This document shows positions 27,431-37,780 of a stretch of DNA of 64,000 bases, in pieces. The notes under the pieces are model-generated. The model searched no databases and was not told the origin of the DNA. It saw only the letters and a list, made by a program, of their open reading frames with translations. The translations under genes and the position numbers were made by a program. Within the stretch, counting starts at the first letter, position 1, and every line of letters starts with the position of its first letter. Source of the DNA: Mucilaginibacter sp. OK098 (GTDB lineage: Bacteria > Bacteroidota > Bacteroidia > Sphingobacteriales > Sphingobacteriaceae). The stretch is taken from contig NZ_FRCM01000007.1 in the NCBI RefSeq assembly GCF_900142915.1, positions 365,498 through 429,497 on the forward strand, written 5' to 3'.

Positions 27431-30400
27431 TTATTTAAGTTCGTAGTGATGGTTTGAAAAACGGTTTCCTAGCGTCGATTTTAGCGATTTGTGTTTGATA
27501 TCTTCAATAACCTGGTCAAGCAATTGCAGATCTACGCCATTTAGGTCGTCAGTGGTTATCAGGAACTCGGTTAAATTATCTTTATCAAACGCTCTTCGCC
27601 GGCCTTGCCAGTCATTGTAATAATCTCGTAAATCTAACATGCCGAGGTGTTCCCAATAAATAGTCACTCCTGTATTTAAGCGAATAGTAAAATCAGGATG
27701 TATTTTGAAGCTGTAGCTGCTTAGCTGTAATTCCTGTTCATATTTAAAAGCCATGTTATGCCTCTTTAAGGCCTCATAAATGATGAGTTCAATTTTTGAA
27801 GATACATTAACGCCTGGCTCGGGAGAATATTTACCTACTTTGTTTTCCGGCCTTCTGAATACCGAGGTCTTTCTTTGCAACAATTGCGAAGTGTTCTTGG
27901 CTTTCATCAGCAGGTTTTCTTTAGTATCCTGCAGGAAAATAAACAGCCGGAATTTGGAGCGGGTTAATGCCGTGTATAAAAGTTCCTTATTTAAAAGGGC
28001 TGCTTTTTTAGGAATCACCATGAACACGTTTCTGAAATCACTGCCCTGGGATTTATGCACGGTTATCGCATAGGCTAAATCAAAGTTTTCTTCGTCATCA
28101 ACGGACTTCATCGGCCAGTCGTTATCTCTAAAATGGTATTTCCTTTCTTCCGGTATTATGGATGTTTTAACATTCACAATTCCCATCGAACCGTTTGAAA
28201 GTTTCAACTTCCGATTATCTCCCCAACCGGTGTACCAGTTATTAAGCCTGATGATCTTCTCTGCGTTATGAAATACAAAATTATAGCTTTCCTTTTTGTT
28301 CTTTCGGCGGTAACTGTCCTGAAAAAGCTGATTCAAGCCAGATGTTCCATAATAATCAGTTCGGTAAGGTGTTAAGACTTGCAGCCTTTCAATCTGAAGG
28401 GTTTGTTTAAAACCACCGTCTTGATTATTTACCCAACCGCTATTATACAGGCCGAATAATAAATTTAGCTTTTCAAAATCATCGTAATCCTGGTGGTCAT
28501 CCACTTCGTAACCGAAAATGATATCCATAGCAGCTCTTATTTTTTCAAAAAGTGCCTCGCCGTTAGCCCAGCGATAGACAAATAAACCGTCGCTTTTTTG
28601 ACCATCCGAACCTTCGATCTTATTAAAGGATTGTTCATAATATTTATTCTTTTCAGCAAATGCCTCGGCTAGACCAAGGATAGTTTCATCATTTTCCTGC
28701 CTACAGTTGGAAATTAACTTGATATAATGATTAATGGCCAGCTCCGGTACGGCTTTAATGTGGTTGATGGTATCGTGAAATGGTTTACCTAAACCAATTG
28801 GCGGCAATTGGTTTTCGTCACCTACTAGGATGATCCTTTTTAAATGTTTCTTATCGAAGTTGATGATGGAAAATAAAATAGATAATTTATTCAGGTCGAT
28901 CATCGATGATTCATCTATCACCAAATTTTCCACAATGATCTTCTTATCTTCCGGAACAACAAAACATTCGTCCCAATCCTCATATAGGTAGGCAAACTTC
29001 TTTTCGAAAATAAAGCTGTCGATTGTCTTTGCTTCGACATTCGTCAGTTCGGTGTACTTCCTGATATTCTCCGTTAACCTAAGCGCAGCTTTACCAGTTG
29101 GCGCAAGTACAATAATTTCTTCATTTTGATTGGTCAGGTGCTCAATGATCTTACTGGTTTCATAAGTTTTACCAGCGCCGGGCCTCCCGGTTAGCAGGAA
29201 AAAAGACTTCTCAAATATATTGACGTATAGTTGTTTCCTTTCCGATCGGAATTTTTCTTTATGCTCCTCAGTAGTTATTGTGTTTTTAAGTTCGGCCAGG
29301 CTATCATTAATGTGTTGGTCAATATCTATATTGGATATTTTGTGCGCTGGTCTTGCAATTAAATTGGTAAATGCTTCTTCAATCTGGTGTTCTGCCTCCC
29401 GGACTACTTTGCGATAATAGAATTTTTCTTTTTTGCTTTCCTCGTAAAGACTGAGCTTATTTTCAAAATGCGATTTGTAATCATCATCTATATTTAAGAT
29501 GGCATTGTTATCCAGGGTAATACCATTTTTATAGATTAGCGGATTTTCATATAGGTTTTCTAAAACCTCCTGGGCCGAGCTATAACAATGTCCAGCCTGC
29601 CCAATATCAAACAAGTAGTTTAATATTACAGACCTTAACCTTTCCGGGCTGTCCTCAGTTAAATTTTGCATTTTCCGGTGCCGGCGAACAAAATTCACAT
29701 CTGGGATCATCCCGATATCGATCTTGAATATATCAATTGGCTCATCCTGCATATCAGGATTATTCAAATCATCTTCACCTGCCTCGTAATCCTCATATAA
29801 GATGTATGGATTAATTGCGATTTCTTTTAGCAAATCGGCATTTTCAATGATGCGGTTAATTTGATTGGGTGTTAATATAAACAACGAAAGCTTTGCAAGT
29901 GACTTAATATTTTTCTTGAAATGCCGCTTTTCAATCAGATCGAGTAATGAATCTTCAAAAGGCATTAAATAGTTAGGTATATCTTCATTTAACAAACCTT
30001 CTAATATTTTCAAAAGGTGGTTTTCATTGGTGGCATTATTTTCAATGATGTTGGCCAGCTCAGATGATAATTCTTCGTTATCAAAATAATGATTGAAAAC
30101 ATGATTTAACGATGGGTATATACCTCGCTTATCCCAAACACTTTTGATCAATTTGTTGATCCGCCCTTCCTCTATGGAGTAGTCTGTATTAACAATAGCC
30201 TGTTTATGTTCCTGAATCTTTTTAATGGATTTTCTGATCTTATAAAGCAGGTATAGGCATTTATCATCATCAATATCCATACTTACATATTTGAACCCCT
30301 TGATTAAAGATGGCTCATCGGCAACTACCTTAATGTCATCCAAAAAATGCTGATTGTCCGGATTGTTCTCAATGTGGGTGAGATATTCATGGTAAGGTAA

Positions 30401-31099
30401 TTGAATAGCAGTTTCCGGATCATGGCTGAACTGAAGCATCCAGTTCATGGTCGGGAAATTTTTCATGTTGTTATTGTCAACCCAACTGTTTCCAACCTTT
30501 TTCCTTTTAATTTTCCGAATTTCCCTAAGATCTTCAGGCTCAAAATCGAAATGAAGCGGGGTCGGCACCTGTCGTATCATCGAACATCCAATGACAAGGT
30601 ATTTCATATCATCACCTGAAACCGGGTTATCATAGTTGGCATAAAAGAAAAGTATGGACTGTTTTGGCGTAAATTTTTTGATGTAGTTGTCAATTCTTTG
30701 GTCTAAATCAGGCCAATAATTTCCGTGCAGCCTTTTTTCTTCGGTGCCATGAACAAATGATAATCGGAAAGGCCAGGTAACTACTGAATACTTTCTTAAT
30801 ACTTCAGGTATGGTTTGTTCCACCCATTGGAAAGCATGCTGATGTTCAACGGGCACATCCTGATCGCTGAATGCGTTTATACTCCAGTAACAAGGCGGTA
30901 CTTCGGCTGCTGCAAAATTCCCCGCAATATATTGATCACGAACGCCATCCTTTTGCTCGTATTCGGTATCTTTTCGTTTTTCTATTCTGCCGGATAATAG
31001 AGAATGTACGCCGGTACAATAGGTATTTGCGGCAGGATCACAGCAAACTTTGCCGTTCCATTTGTTATCGTGCCAGGCCATTCTAACAGTAAGGTGCAT
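27431..31099 (-). CDS. RecD-type SF1 helicase with C-terminal nuclease-like domain
   Basis: A 1,222-residue protein. The N-terminal 40 residues (TVRMAWHDNKWNGKVC, then CTGVHSLLSGRI) form a Cys-rich cap. A long helical region follows. Helicase motifs lie in the middle and second half: Walker A GRPGAGKT, the APTGKAALRL segment (motif Ia), VIDESSMIDL (Walker B), LVGDENQLPPIGLGKPF (motif III), and near the end AITVHKSQGSDF and LLYTALTRSKF (motifs V and VI of UvrD/RecD type). The last ~110 residues hold SSKIELIIYEALKRHN, then HPDFTI and IYWEHLGM, a Vsr/PD-(D/E)XK-like nuclease. It is followed at 7 bp by the caspase-like gene and divergent from the AlbA_2 gene. Confidence 0.82.
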   Translation of the reverse strand: MHLTVRMAWHDNKWNGKVCCDPAANTYCTGVHSLLSGRIEKRKDTEYEQKDGVRDQYIAGNFAAAEVPPCYWSINAFSDQDVPVEHQHAFQWVEQTIPEVLRKYSVVTWPFRLSFVHGTEEKRLHGNYWPDLDQRIDNYIKKFTPKQSILFFYANYDNPVSGDDMKYLVIGCSMIRQVPTPLHFDFEPEDLREIRKIKRKKVGNSWVDNNNMKNFPTMNWMLQFSHDPETAIQLPYHEYLTHIENNPDNQHFLDDIKVVADEPSLIKGFKYVSMDIDDDKCLYLLYKIRKSIKKIQEHKQAIVNTDYSIEEGRINKLIKSVWDKRGIYPSLNHVFNHYFDNEELSSELANIIENNATNENHLLKILEGLLNEDIPNYLMPFEDSLLDLIEKRHFKKNIKSLAKLSLFILTPNQINRIIENADLLKEIAINPYILYEDYEAGEDDLNNPDMQDEPIDIFKIDIGMIPDVNFVRRHRKMQNLTEDSPERLRSVILNYLFDIGQAGHCYSSAQEVLENLYENPLIYKNGITLDNNAILNIDDDYKSHFENKLSLYEESKKEKFYYRKVVREAEHQIEEAFTNLIARPAHKISNIDIDQHINDSLAELKNTITTEEHKEKFRSERKQLYVNIFEKSFFLLTGRPGAGKTYETSKIIEHLTNQNEEIIVLAPTGKAALRLTENIRKYTELTNVEAKTIDSFIFEKKFAYLYEDWDECFVVPEDKKIIVENLVIDESSMIDLNKLSILFSIINFDKKHLKRIILVGDENQLPPIGLGKPFHDTINHIKAVPELAINHYIKLISNCRQENDETILGLAEAFAEKNKYYEQSFNKIEGSDGQKSDGLFVYRWANGEALFEKIRAAMDIIFGYEVDDHQDYDDFEKLNLLFGLYNSGWVNNQDGGFKQTLQIERLQVLTPYRTDYYGTSGLNQLFQDSYRRKNKKESYNFVFHNAEKIIRLNNWYTGWGDNRKLKLSNGSMGIVNVKTSIIPEERKYHFRDNDWPMKSVDDEENFDLAYAITVHKSQGSDFRNVFMVIPKKAALLNKELLYTALTRSKFRLFIFLQDTKENLLMKAKNTSQLLQRKTSVFRRPENKVGKYSPEPGVNVSSKIELIIYEALKRHNMAFKYEQELQLSSYSFKIHPDFTIRLNTGVTIYWEHLGMLDLRDYYNDWQGRRRAFDKDNLTEFLITTDDLNGVDLQLLDQVIEDIKHKSLKSTLGNRFSNHHYELK

Positions 31100-31209
31100 T
31101 GCGATAAGTTTAGATATGAAAATTAATTTAAGGTTGTCAAATTACCTATTAATTTTGAGCTGTTTAACCAATTCTTTAAAAACCCGTAATTGTTACCTTT
31201 ATTCTTATC

Positions 31210-32364
31210 ATGGACAAAATTGAAGAACTGATCACGTACCATAAGGAAAATGAATACCTGGATTTTAAGGAGCGTGAGTACAGGAAAGAGGGATTTGCCA
31301 GCTTGATAAAAGATGTTGCATCTTTTGCCAATGCAAACTACGCTGGTGATCGGTTTATTATTATCGGTATCCGGAAAAAGGATGACGACATAACAGCTGT
31401 TGCAGTTGAAAATTCTATGGACTCTTCCAGAATCCAGGAATTAGTTCATAGCAACATTACACCAGAAGTAAATATTAATTATGAGTCGTACCTATTTGAA
31501 GGAAAAACCATTATGGTTCTAACTATTAATGACCCTCAAAACCAGCCATACGCCATTGTAAAAGATTATAGGGACGCTGAGCAGACCCAGCTTAGAAAAA
31601 ACGAGATCTACATGAGGAAAGGCAGCCGGTCGCTGCTCATGGCACTTTCGGACTTCGAAAGAATTTATAAAAAGAAATATTCAACCACGGGCCTTGATGG
31701 AAAAATTGAATTGAAATTTGAAAATGGTAATACTGAAATTGAACTCCCTTGCATTACCAATATCGAACTGCCGTCTGACCGCGAAAAGCGGTTGATGGAG
31801 GAAGAACATGAATTTCAGCACGCCTTCATGATGAAAAATGGTGGTAATTTATACTTACAAGTTTACGCTGATGAAGCTAAGGGAGGAACATCTTATCAGG
31901 AAATGGATATGCCCCAATTACGACATCTTATGTCAAACGTAAAAATGAATTATGCAAGTGACGACAAATATTACCTGGAGGAGACAAGGGCTTTCAAATT
32001 AAATTTCGCCATTATCAATAATGCGGAATTTTATTTAAAAAAGGCGTTATTCCTTATGCGGATTCCTTTATTGCCCGGATTAAAGATAGTTCCGAGAATT
32101 GCATTAACCACCCGGCAGATGAGCATGCCTGATAGCATTCCGAAGTATAATTATCCTGAAATAACTACAGAAAGCAATATCGTTATTATTAGACAGGAAT
32201 TAGGTGAAATCAGGCATCAGCTCGGTTCAAAGGTTTTTGGAACAGCGTTACGAATATCAGCCGATGAAAAGCTAATTGGCCAATCACAAATAATACAGGC
32301 ACAGATCTTCGGCGCTAATCTTTCCGCCCCTCAAAACTTTGAGTTTAAAATTACTTACGTTTAA
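31210..32364 (+). CDS. AlbA_2 (Schlafen-type) domain protein
   Basis: A 384-residue protein. Residues 5-140 match the AlbA_2 domain: EYLDFKEREY, LIKDVASFANANYAGDRFIIIG and EIYMRKGSRS. The domain occurs in Schlafen proteins and in bacterial regulators and defence genes, where it binds nucleic acid or nucleotides. The C-terminal half has no recognised domain. It starts 110 bp from the divergent helicase gene, so the promoters are shared, and its end overlaps the convergent STAND gene by 4 bp. Confidence 0.78.
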   Translation: MDKIEELITYHKENEYLDFKEREYRKEGFASLIKDVASFANANYAGDRFIIIGIRKKDDDITAVAVENSMDSSRIQELVHSNITPEVNINYESYLFEGKTIMVLTINDPQNQPYAIVKDYRDAEQTQLRKNEIYMRKGSRSLLMALSDFERIYKKKYSTTGLDGKIELKFENGNTEIELPCITNIELPSDREKRLMEEEHEFQHAFMMKNGGNLYLQVYADEAKGGTSYQEMDMPQLRHLMSNVKMNYASDDKYYLEETRAFKLNFAIINNAEFYLKKALFLMRIPLLPGLKIVPRIALTTRQMSMPDSIPKYNYPEITTESNIVIIRQELGEIRHQLGSKVFGTALRISADEKLIGQSQIIQAQIFGANLSAPQNFEFKITYV

Positions 32365-35300
32365 TGCCATCGCCGGTATTCGCGCTTGCGTTCCCAATCC
32401 GCGCTTCGCTTTTCCATTGCAATTCGCTCAACAAGCCAATCCTGGAACTCCACATATAAATATGGCTCTGGAAGTTCACCAATGGCATTGGCAACCATAG
32501 TGTATTCTAACGCCCGGTAATCTCCCCATTGTTGTTTGGCACCGCCATAACTGCTAAATGAATTATTGCACCAGTCACTGGCTGTAAATACTTCGAGATT
32601 GGCATTTTTTAAGATCCAATATTTGATCAGTTCTTTATATTGCTCTTTCAGGTAATTTCTGCCGATCTCCCATACAGTCGAAAGCACTTTAGGATTTGCC
32701 GGATAATTATCAATAATTTTTTTCAGTACATTAAATGCTTGCTCTCTGTACTCAGGTTTGATATGCTGAAAGAAGTTAGAGGCAAAAGTATTTAATCCGT
32801 AGCAGTAGATATCTTCGCAGAACTTTAACAGGCACTCATATACCATTTCGTCCCCTTTTTCAAATTCCCATATGCCATTGATAGGTAAGCTCGGGGCACT
32901 ATGGTATTCTTCGTACAATTTGAGACGAAAATCCATGTACTCCCGGATAAAGAATACATCCCTTTTCATAATGGCGAATAATTCGCTTCCTCGCGGATCA
33001 AAATTAGGATTGATTTTATCCTGGTTGAGGTAAAGTTTTTTAGCAAATTCAAGATCTTTCTCTGTCAGATAAGGATATTTTTCAATAAAGAAATAGTCAA
33101 CCTTAAAGCGAAATTCGGCATCAAGTTCACTTTTTTGCACTAATACCGCGCACAGATCACGCAAAGTTCCCGGCTTGATTTTTTCATAGCCATCGAACCA
33201 TTGCTGGTGCAAATCGTAATGATTACTCGCATTCTTGAAATCGATCAACATGCGCTTGATCAATGCCTTATTAATACAGCTTTCCGGTATACATTCATAA
33301 AACCGCTCTAACCAGTACTGTTTATATTGAAAGGCGGATTGTTTGATAATCTGATAAATGGTTTCACATTGACCGGTTATAGGAATCACTACATTAAATA
33401 AACGTCCGGGCACAAGGTCGCTAACGTCCGGTTGGGAAAGGTAAAACATTAAGGCTTCATAGCCCAATGCAATATTTTGCTTGAAAATGTTCTCGAAAAC
33501 TAAGGTAAGTCCGAAGCCAATATGGTAGTTGTCATGGTATTTAAATGCACGCAACGCCTGTATCGCTACATTTATTTTTTTAAACCCTTCCAGGTTGTTT
33601 ACTTTAATATGGTTGCATAAAAATTTCTGCTGTATATCTAACGTTCCCGAATACTTACTGTAGTTACTGAACTTTATCCTTTTGTCGTTCCTTTCAAGGG
33701 TCAGCACTTTTATAGTTTTATACTCCGGTGATCGAAATTTTTTTTGAGTATTCTGTAAGGCAGAATTAATAAGCAAGTGTTTATCAGTAAGCAGGTTGAT
33801 GTATTCCTGCACAAAATAACAATGCCCGAAATTAGCTGGTGATAGATGTGCCTTGATAATAGTTAATATTTTCTCTTGATCCTCTCTTAGGTAAACATAG
33901 GCATCATTACCCTTGCCATCCAAGTATTCAATTAACAGATCATAGCAAATCTCCGGTTCATTGCCATAAATTAAATTAATATCGTCCCAAAACTGTTTTC
34001 TTAATTCTGTGAATTTGGGAATAAATAATTCTTCGCCGTTATTCATCTCATACAATCCCCAATTGAAACTCGAATTAAGGCAAACATGCTGAAAACCATA
34101 AAAGAAGAGATATTTAAATAGTTTACTGTCATTCAAATGTTCCTTGAAAAAATTGTATGCTGCAAATTGCTTTTCAAATTCGACAGCTGCATCCTCACTA
34201 CCTGCCCACAAAGCATCTTTAACCTGCTTAACAAGCATATCCATTAATCCTTTCTTTTTCTGAACATATCTGATTGCTAAACCGATTGCTGTCAGGAAGT
34301 CCTGAGTCGTATTTTTGAAAAATGGATCTAATAAGTGAAGAATGGGATCATGGTGATTTGGTCCGTTTTTCTTGTAAGAATTTATGAATTCAAAATCATC
34401 CTCCTTATCTGGAAGGGAGTCTGTGAGCTGCTTGATGAAGATGAAAACCTTCGTTGGCAAATATGGTCCGAATACTTCAAAGAATGCAACAGTAGCGGAT
34501 TCAACTCCTTTTATTTGTTCCAGGTAATTCAATAAAAATTGCGGATTTTCCCCCAGTACGTTCACCACCCCAAAAGTATTGATGGCAGGTATCAAAGTAT
34601 CCTGGACGCGCCACTTATAGCGCTCAAACAAATTAAAGATTAGGACTTCGCGGCTGAGTAATTGTTGTCTGCAAAAGGCCTGATAAAAGAAATAAGTTCC
34701 TAAGACCTGGTCACCAATTTTTGCGATGCTTAGGTATTTTAAATCCACGAATTCGTGACTATCAAGAATACCCACAGTTTTGCGAAATTCTTCAACCGGA
34801 ATATCAAAGAGTTCGAGCAATTTTAACTCCGTTGGTTCCTCAAAGTCAAGCGTTTCAATAAAGGCCAGCACACCTAAAATTTTAATGGTCAGCGGGTCTT
34901 TGAAAATCGTAATGTCATTAGTAAGGTTACTAAAATATTCGTCATAGATAGACGAGGCATCTTTTAAGATATTAGAATCAGGATTTTTTGCCAGTATTTC
35001 AGCAGCCATAATTGCCAGCCTCGCATTACCTTTACAGATCTCTATTACCCGCGCTCTTTTAGCTGCATCCAAGAGATGGAATGGTTCGGCGTATAAAATG
35101 TTGTTAAGTGTGTCATCACCCAAATTTCCGATGAATACAGCTAAGAAGTTTTTTGCGCCAAGTTCTTTTGCAACTTCATCCAAAGCATAATCTCGCACCG
35201 TCATAATGATTTTGACATTAATTTGCGCAGCAATCGCTTGGTTAAGAACAGCAATAAGGTTTTCCATCTGCCGGTTCGCATCATCTATAAATATGATATA

Positions 35301-36089
35301 ACTTTGATCGGCCGTCAAAAAAGTGTTTAAATCTTCAAATATTGATTCCCGAACCGAAAGGATATAATAAGGTACAACTTCAGGATTTTCTTTAATGTAG
35401 TCGTCAATTGCCTGCAAAGCCAATTTGCTCTTTCCTATACCGGCGTTACCTGTTATGACAATCTTATTTTCAATTTCAAGCTGTTTTTTCAAATAATCCA
35501 GCTCACGTTCTCGCCCAAATAATTTATTGTCTAAACGAGTGGCAATTTGCTTATGCCCCTGATAACGTTGCAGAAACTCTTCTTTTGAAAGCACCTGTCC
35601 CGTATTAAATGGAATACCTAGGAAATCATGCGCGAAAACCCTGCCGATGTAATAATAATAATCCGCCAACGTAAGCAGCGGCACGATTTTGAGTTTAATT
35701 CGGTATGGCTCGATAATTTTATTCAATTCTTCCCTGATAGGGGCATCTACAGTAGAATTGCAACATAGAACAATTAGTTTAACCTTTTCGGCTGTTACGC
35801 CGATATTGTCAAAATCAAGACATCCCAAGAGATCGCTTTTTAGCTTTGCAACGAATTTTGACTTGTCTTTACTGTCTTGCGTTGTTATTTCAGCCAGGAT
35901 ATAAGTGCCGTCGTCTTGAGCTAAAAAGGTGTCTGGCCTTCCGGTACGTGTTTTAGTTTTATCCTCCATCGCACCGGGGCTTTCGAGTGTGCCACCGAAA
36001 GTTTTTAACAGGTAGTTATTGCATACTTCTTGAAAAGCACCTTCCTCAATACCATAAAGTTTCTGCTTTAGCAGGTCGTATAAGCTCAT
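32361..36089 (-). CDS. STAND ATPase with N-terminal nuclease-like domain (Avs-like)
   Basis: A 1,242-residue protein. Residues 15-110 resemble a Mrr/PD-(D/E)XK fold: D53 in GRPDTFLAQ, then YILAEITTQ with E67; the usual Lys of ExK is Thr69. The STAND NTPase follows with FGRERELDYLKKQL, Walker A GNAGIGKS (214-221) and Walker B YIIFIDD (264-270), plus MTVRDYA as sensor 1. About 800 helical residues then act as a probable sensor arm. This order (effector, STAND ATPase, long sensor) is that of Avs-type antiviral proteins, which detect phage proteins and then cut DNA. The phage target cannot be inferred. Confidence 0.72.
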   Translation of the reverse strand: MSLYDLLKQKLYGIEEGAFQEVCNNYLLKTFGGTLESPGAMEDKTKTRTGRPDTFLAQDDGTYILAEITTQDSKDKSKFVAKLKSDLLGCLDFDNIGVTAEKVKLIVLCCNSTVDAPIREELNKIIEPYRIKLKIVPLLTLADYYYYIGRVFAHDFLGIPFNTGQVLSKEEFLQRYQGHKQIATRLDNKLFGRERELDYLKKQLEIENKIVITGNAGIGKSKLALQAIDDYIKENPEVVPYYILSVRESIFEDLNTFLTADQSYIIFIDDANRQMENLIAVLNQAIAAQINVKIIMTVRDYALDEVAKELGAKNFLAVFIGNLGDDTLNNILYAEPFHLLDAAKRARVIEICKGNARLAIMAAEILAKNPDSNILKDASSIYDEYFSNLTNDITIFKDPLTIKILGVLAFIETLDFEEPTELKLLELFDIPVEEFRKTVGILDSHEFVDLKYLSIAKIGDQVLGTYFFYQAFCRQQLLSREVLIFNLFERYKWRVQDTLIPAINTFGVVNVLGENPQFLLNYLEQIKGVESATVAFFEVFGPYLPTKVFIFIKQLTDSLPDKEDDFEFINSYKKNGPNHHDPILHLLDPFFKNTTQDFLTAIGLAIRYVQKKKGLMDMLVKQVKDALWAGSEDAAVEFEKQFAAYNFFKEHLNDSKLFKYLFFYGFQHVCLNSSFNWGLYEMNNGEELFIPKFTELRKQFWDDINLIYGNEPEICYDLLIEYLDGKGNDAYVYLREDQEKILTIIKAHLSPANFGHCYFVQEYINLLTDKHLLINSALQNTQKKFRSPEYKTIKVLTLERNDKRIKFSNYSKYSGTLDIQQKFLCNHIKVNNLEGFKKINVAIQALRAFKYHDNYHIGFGLTLVFENIFKQNIALGYEALMFYLSQPDVSDLVPGRLFNVVIPITGQCETIYQIIKQSAFQYKQYWLERFYECIPESCINKALIKRMLIDFKNASNHYDLHQQWFDGYEKIKPGTLRDLCAVLVQKSELDAEFRFKVDYFFIEKYPYLTEKDLEFAKKLYLNQDKINPNFDPRGSELFAIMKRDVFFIREYMDFRLKLYEEYHSAPSLPINGIWEFEKGDEMVYECLLKFCEDIYCYGLNTFASNFFQHIKPEYREQAFNVLKKIIDNYPANPKVLSTVWEIGRNYLKEQYKELIKYWILKNANLEVFTASDWCNNSFSSYGGAKQQWGDYRALEYTMVANAIGELPEPYLYVEFQDWLVERIAMEKRSADWERKREYRRWH

Positions 36090-36682
36090 AATTAACCTAA
36101 TTTAAAAGGTAAATCTAATCATAATAACCATGTATGATTTTAGTATTGAAGTTGAATCACGATCAGAAATCTATGAAAGCTTTTAATGGCATATCAAGGC
36201 CTTTTGCTAATTATTAATGCGAATACCCTAATTCGAAATTGTGATTAGGCTCAGGTTTTAAGCCTCCGGCAGCAATTGTCAAGTGGCTTTATTTTTTAGT
36301 AGACATGAGTAAGTGTTTTGCACTCCGTAGATTTGATAACTGATCGAAACAAAAACTGCGTAAAGAGCAAATGTCCGCACACTAAACACCTCAATTATTA
36401 AAAATATTTTGTTACACCCGGCAAAGGAGATGGTTACCTACAATATTTAAATCAGCAAATAGAAGGATACCGTGTTTCCAGAGAAAATATATGTATGGTT
36501 CGGTCATTTAATGATATTGAATGTTTTTGGAAATTGAGGTAGCTAACTTGTTAAGAATTTGATTCGAGCTCAATCTACGGTTAAACGATATATATTTCAC
36601 TAAAATATATAAGAGTAGATTCAACTATAAACGAACTCCCGAGAAGCTCAGGTTATCAAAATAATATTAGTTATCTTGGTAC
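36090..36682. other. AT-rich intergenic region with a possible gene relic
   Basis: A 593-bp divergent gap. No intact gene is seen. One frame at about 36404-36542 reads GKGDGYLQYLNQQIEGYR and then VRSFNDIECFWKLR before a stop. It has protein-like composition but no start codon, so it may be the tail of a lost gene. A -7-like TTATCTTGG lies at 36671-36679, just before the GTG start of the HEPN-like gene. Confidence 0.4.
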
Positions 36683-37690
36683 GTGGAACGGATCATATTG
36701 TTAAAAACACAGCTGGCTGAAGCGGCGAAATTTGCCAACGCAGATGACGCGGCGCATCAGCGTCTCGCTATTATTCTGCTGGATAATTTCGTTGAGATAC
36801 AGTTGTCGGCGCTCATGCGTAAAAAGTTTAGCCATGAGGATGTATTTACCTCCAGGCCTAAACAATATGCCTATGCTCAGCGAGTCAAGATCCTCCATAA
36901 TTATGACGATCTGTTAAAAGCGGTAGTAATAGAAAAACTCATCACCCCAGCCGATCAGAAAGCGTTAACATTTTGCCATGAGGTCCGGAACCGGGCCTAT
37001 CATATTGCTGCCGGAGAGCATGCGGTTATCCAGATCGCGATAGCTTTTCTGCAACAAATTGTCGTGAGCTATCAGCCGCAGTGGCGATCCGGGCGGGATT
37101 TCATGAGCGGTAACTTCAAAACGGTCGATCCGTTTGCTATAGGTCCCGCAAGTCCCTGGGGGCTGGGTTGTAACGATGAAAAGGAATGGTCTGCGTTTTT
37201 GGACAAATATTTTATAGCAGGTTCATCCGGGTGCCCTGCTGCTGTCATGATCGCGGATTACCTCAGCGGTAAAGTAAGACAGGCGGCTGACTGGTACAAC
37301 TATTTTCGTAACGAATATTCAGTTTACGCACCGGATACCAAAGATTGGCAATTAAACGATTTTGTCAAATTCTATTCCTTCTTTGAAAAGCACGAGTTCG
37401 AGTTAAAAGTACTGAAAGAAGAAAGCAGCGGCCATGTTTATAACCAAGGTTATACCAAACTGATGGCTCAGCATGTTGCAGGGTGGAAATTTATTAGGCC
37501 TGACCGTTTGGTAACCCTCGAAAAAAAGTTTAAAGCAATTGCCGGGGTTCCAGCGCACAAAGCGCTTGAAAAGTACATTAGTCATCGTTCTGAAGTCGAA
37601 CTATTACATGGTGCCATCGGGTGCGCCGCAAGCGCTTTTGATCAAAGGGTTGAGGAAAGCATCGAATACATCCAAGAAATGAGGCGCTGA
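36683..37690 (+). CDS. HEPN-like domain protein
   Basis: A 335-residue protein beginning at GTG (36683). The N-terminal ~130 residues are helical and contain TFCHEVRNRAYH, with R102-N103-x3-H107. This fits the RNase motif of HEPN domains (Arg, polar, four to six residues, His). Many defence RNases use it. The C-terminal 200 residues are helical and unrecognised. The DUF488 gene starts 90 bp downstream on the same strand with its own -7 box. RNase activity is inference from one motif. Confidence 0.5.
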   Translation: MERIILLKTQLAEAAKFANADDAAHQRLAIILLDNFVEIQLSALMRKKFSHEDVFTSRPKQYAYAQRVKILHNYDDLLKAVVIEKLITPADQKALTFCHEVRNRAYHIAAGEHAVIQIAIAFLQQIVVSYQPQWRSGRDFMSGNFKTVDPFAIGPASPWGLGCNDEKEWSAFLDKYFIAGSSGCPAAVMIADYLSGKVRQAADWYNYFRNEYSVYAPDTKDWQLNDFVKFYSFFEKHEFELKVLKEESSGHVYNQGYTKLMAQHVAGWKFIRPDRLVTLEKKFKAIAGVPAHKALEKYISHRSEVELLHGAIGCAASAFDQRVEESIEYIQEMRR

Positions 37691-37768
37691 ACTGAATTTT
37701 GTAAGCGTTTTAGTTATCCTGTCCCGGCTGCCTTGTTGATTGAGTCCCGGTAATTATTTATTAAATAG

Positions 37769-37776
37769 TAACTTTG
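37769..37776 (+). promoter_or_regulatory. Consensus -7 box TAACTTTG, probable leaderless mRNA
   Basis: TAACTTTG matches TAnnTTTG exactly and ends four bases before the ATG at 37781. Transcription would begin at or next to the start codon, giving a leaderless transcript for the DUF488 operon. A -33 TTG at standard distance is not seen. Confidence 0.4.
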
Positions 37777-37780
37777 CAGG

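Noticed and set aside
36404..36542. Possible gene (GKGDGYLQYLNQQ and onward)
   Set aside because: No start codon and only about 45 codons; kept as a possible relic in the intergenic entry, not called as a gene.
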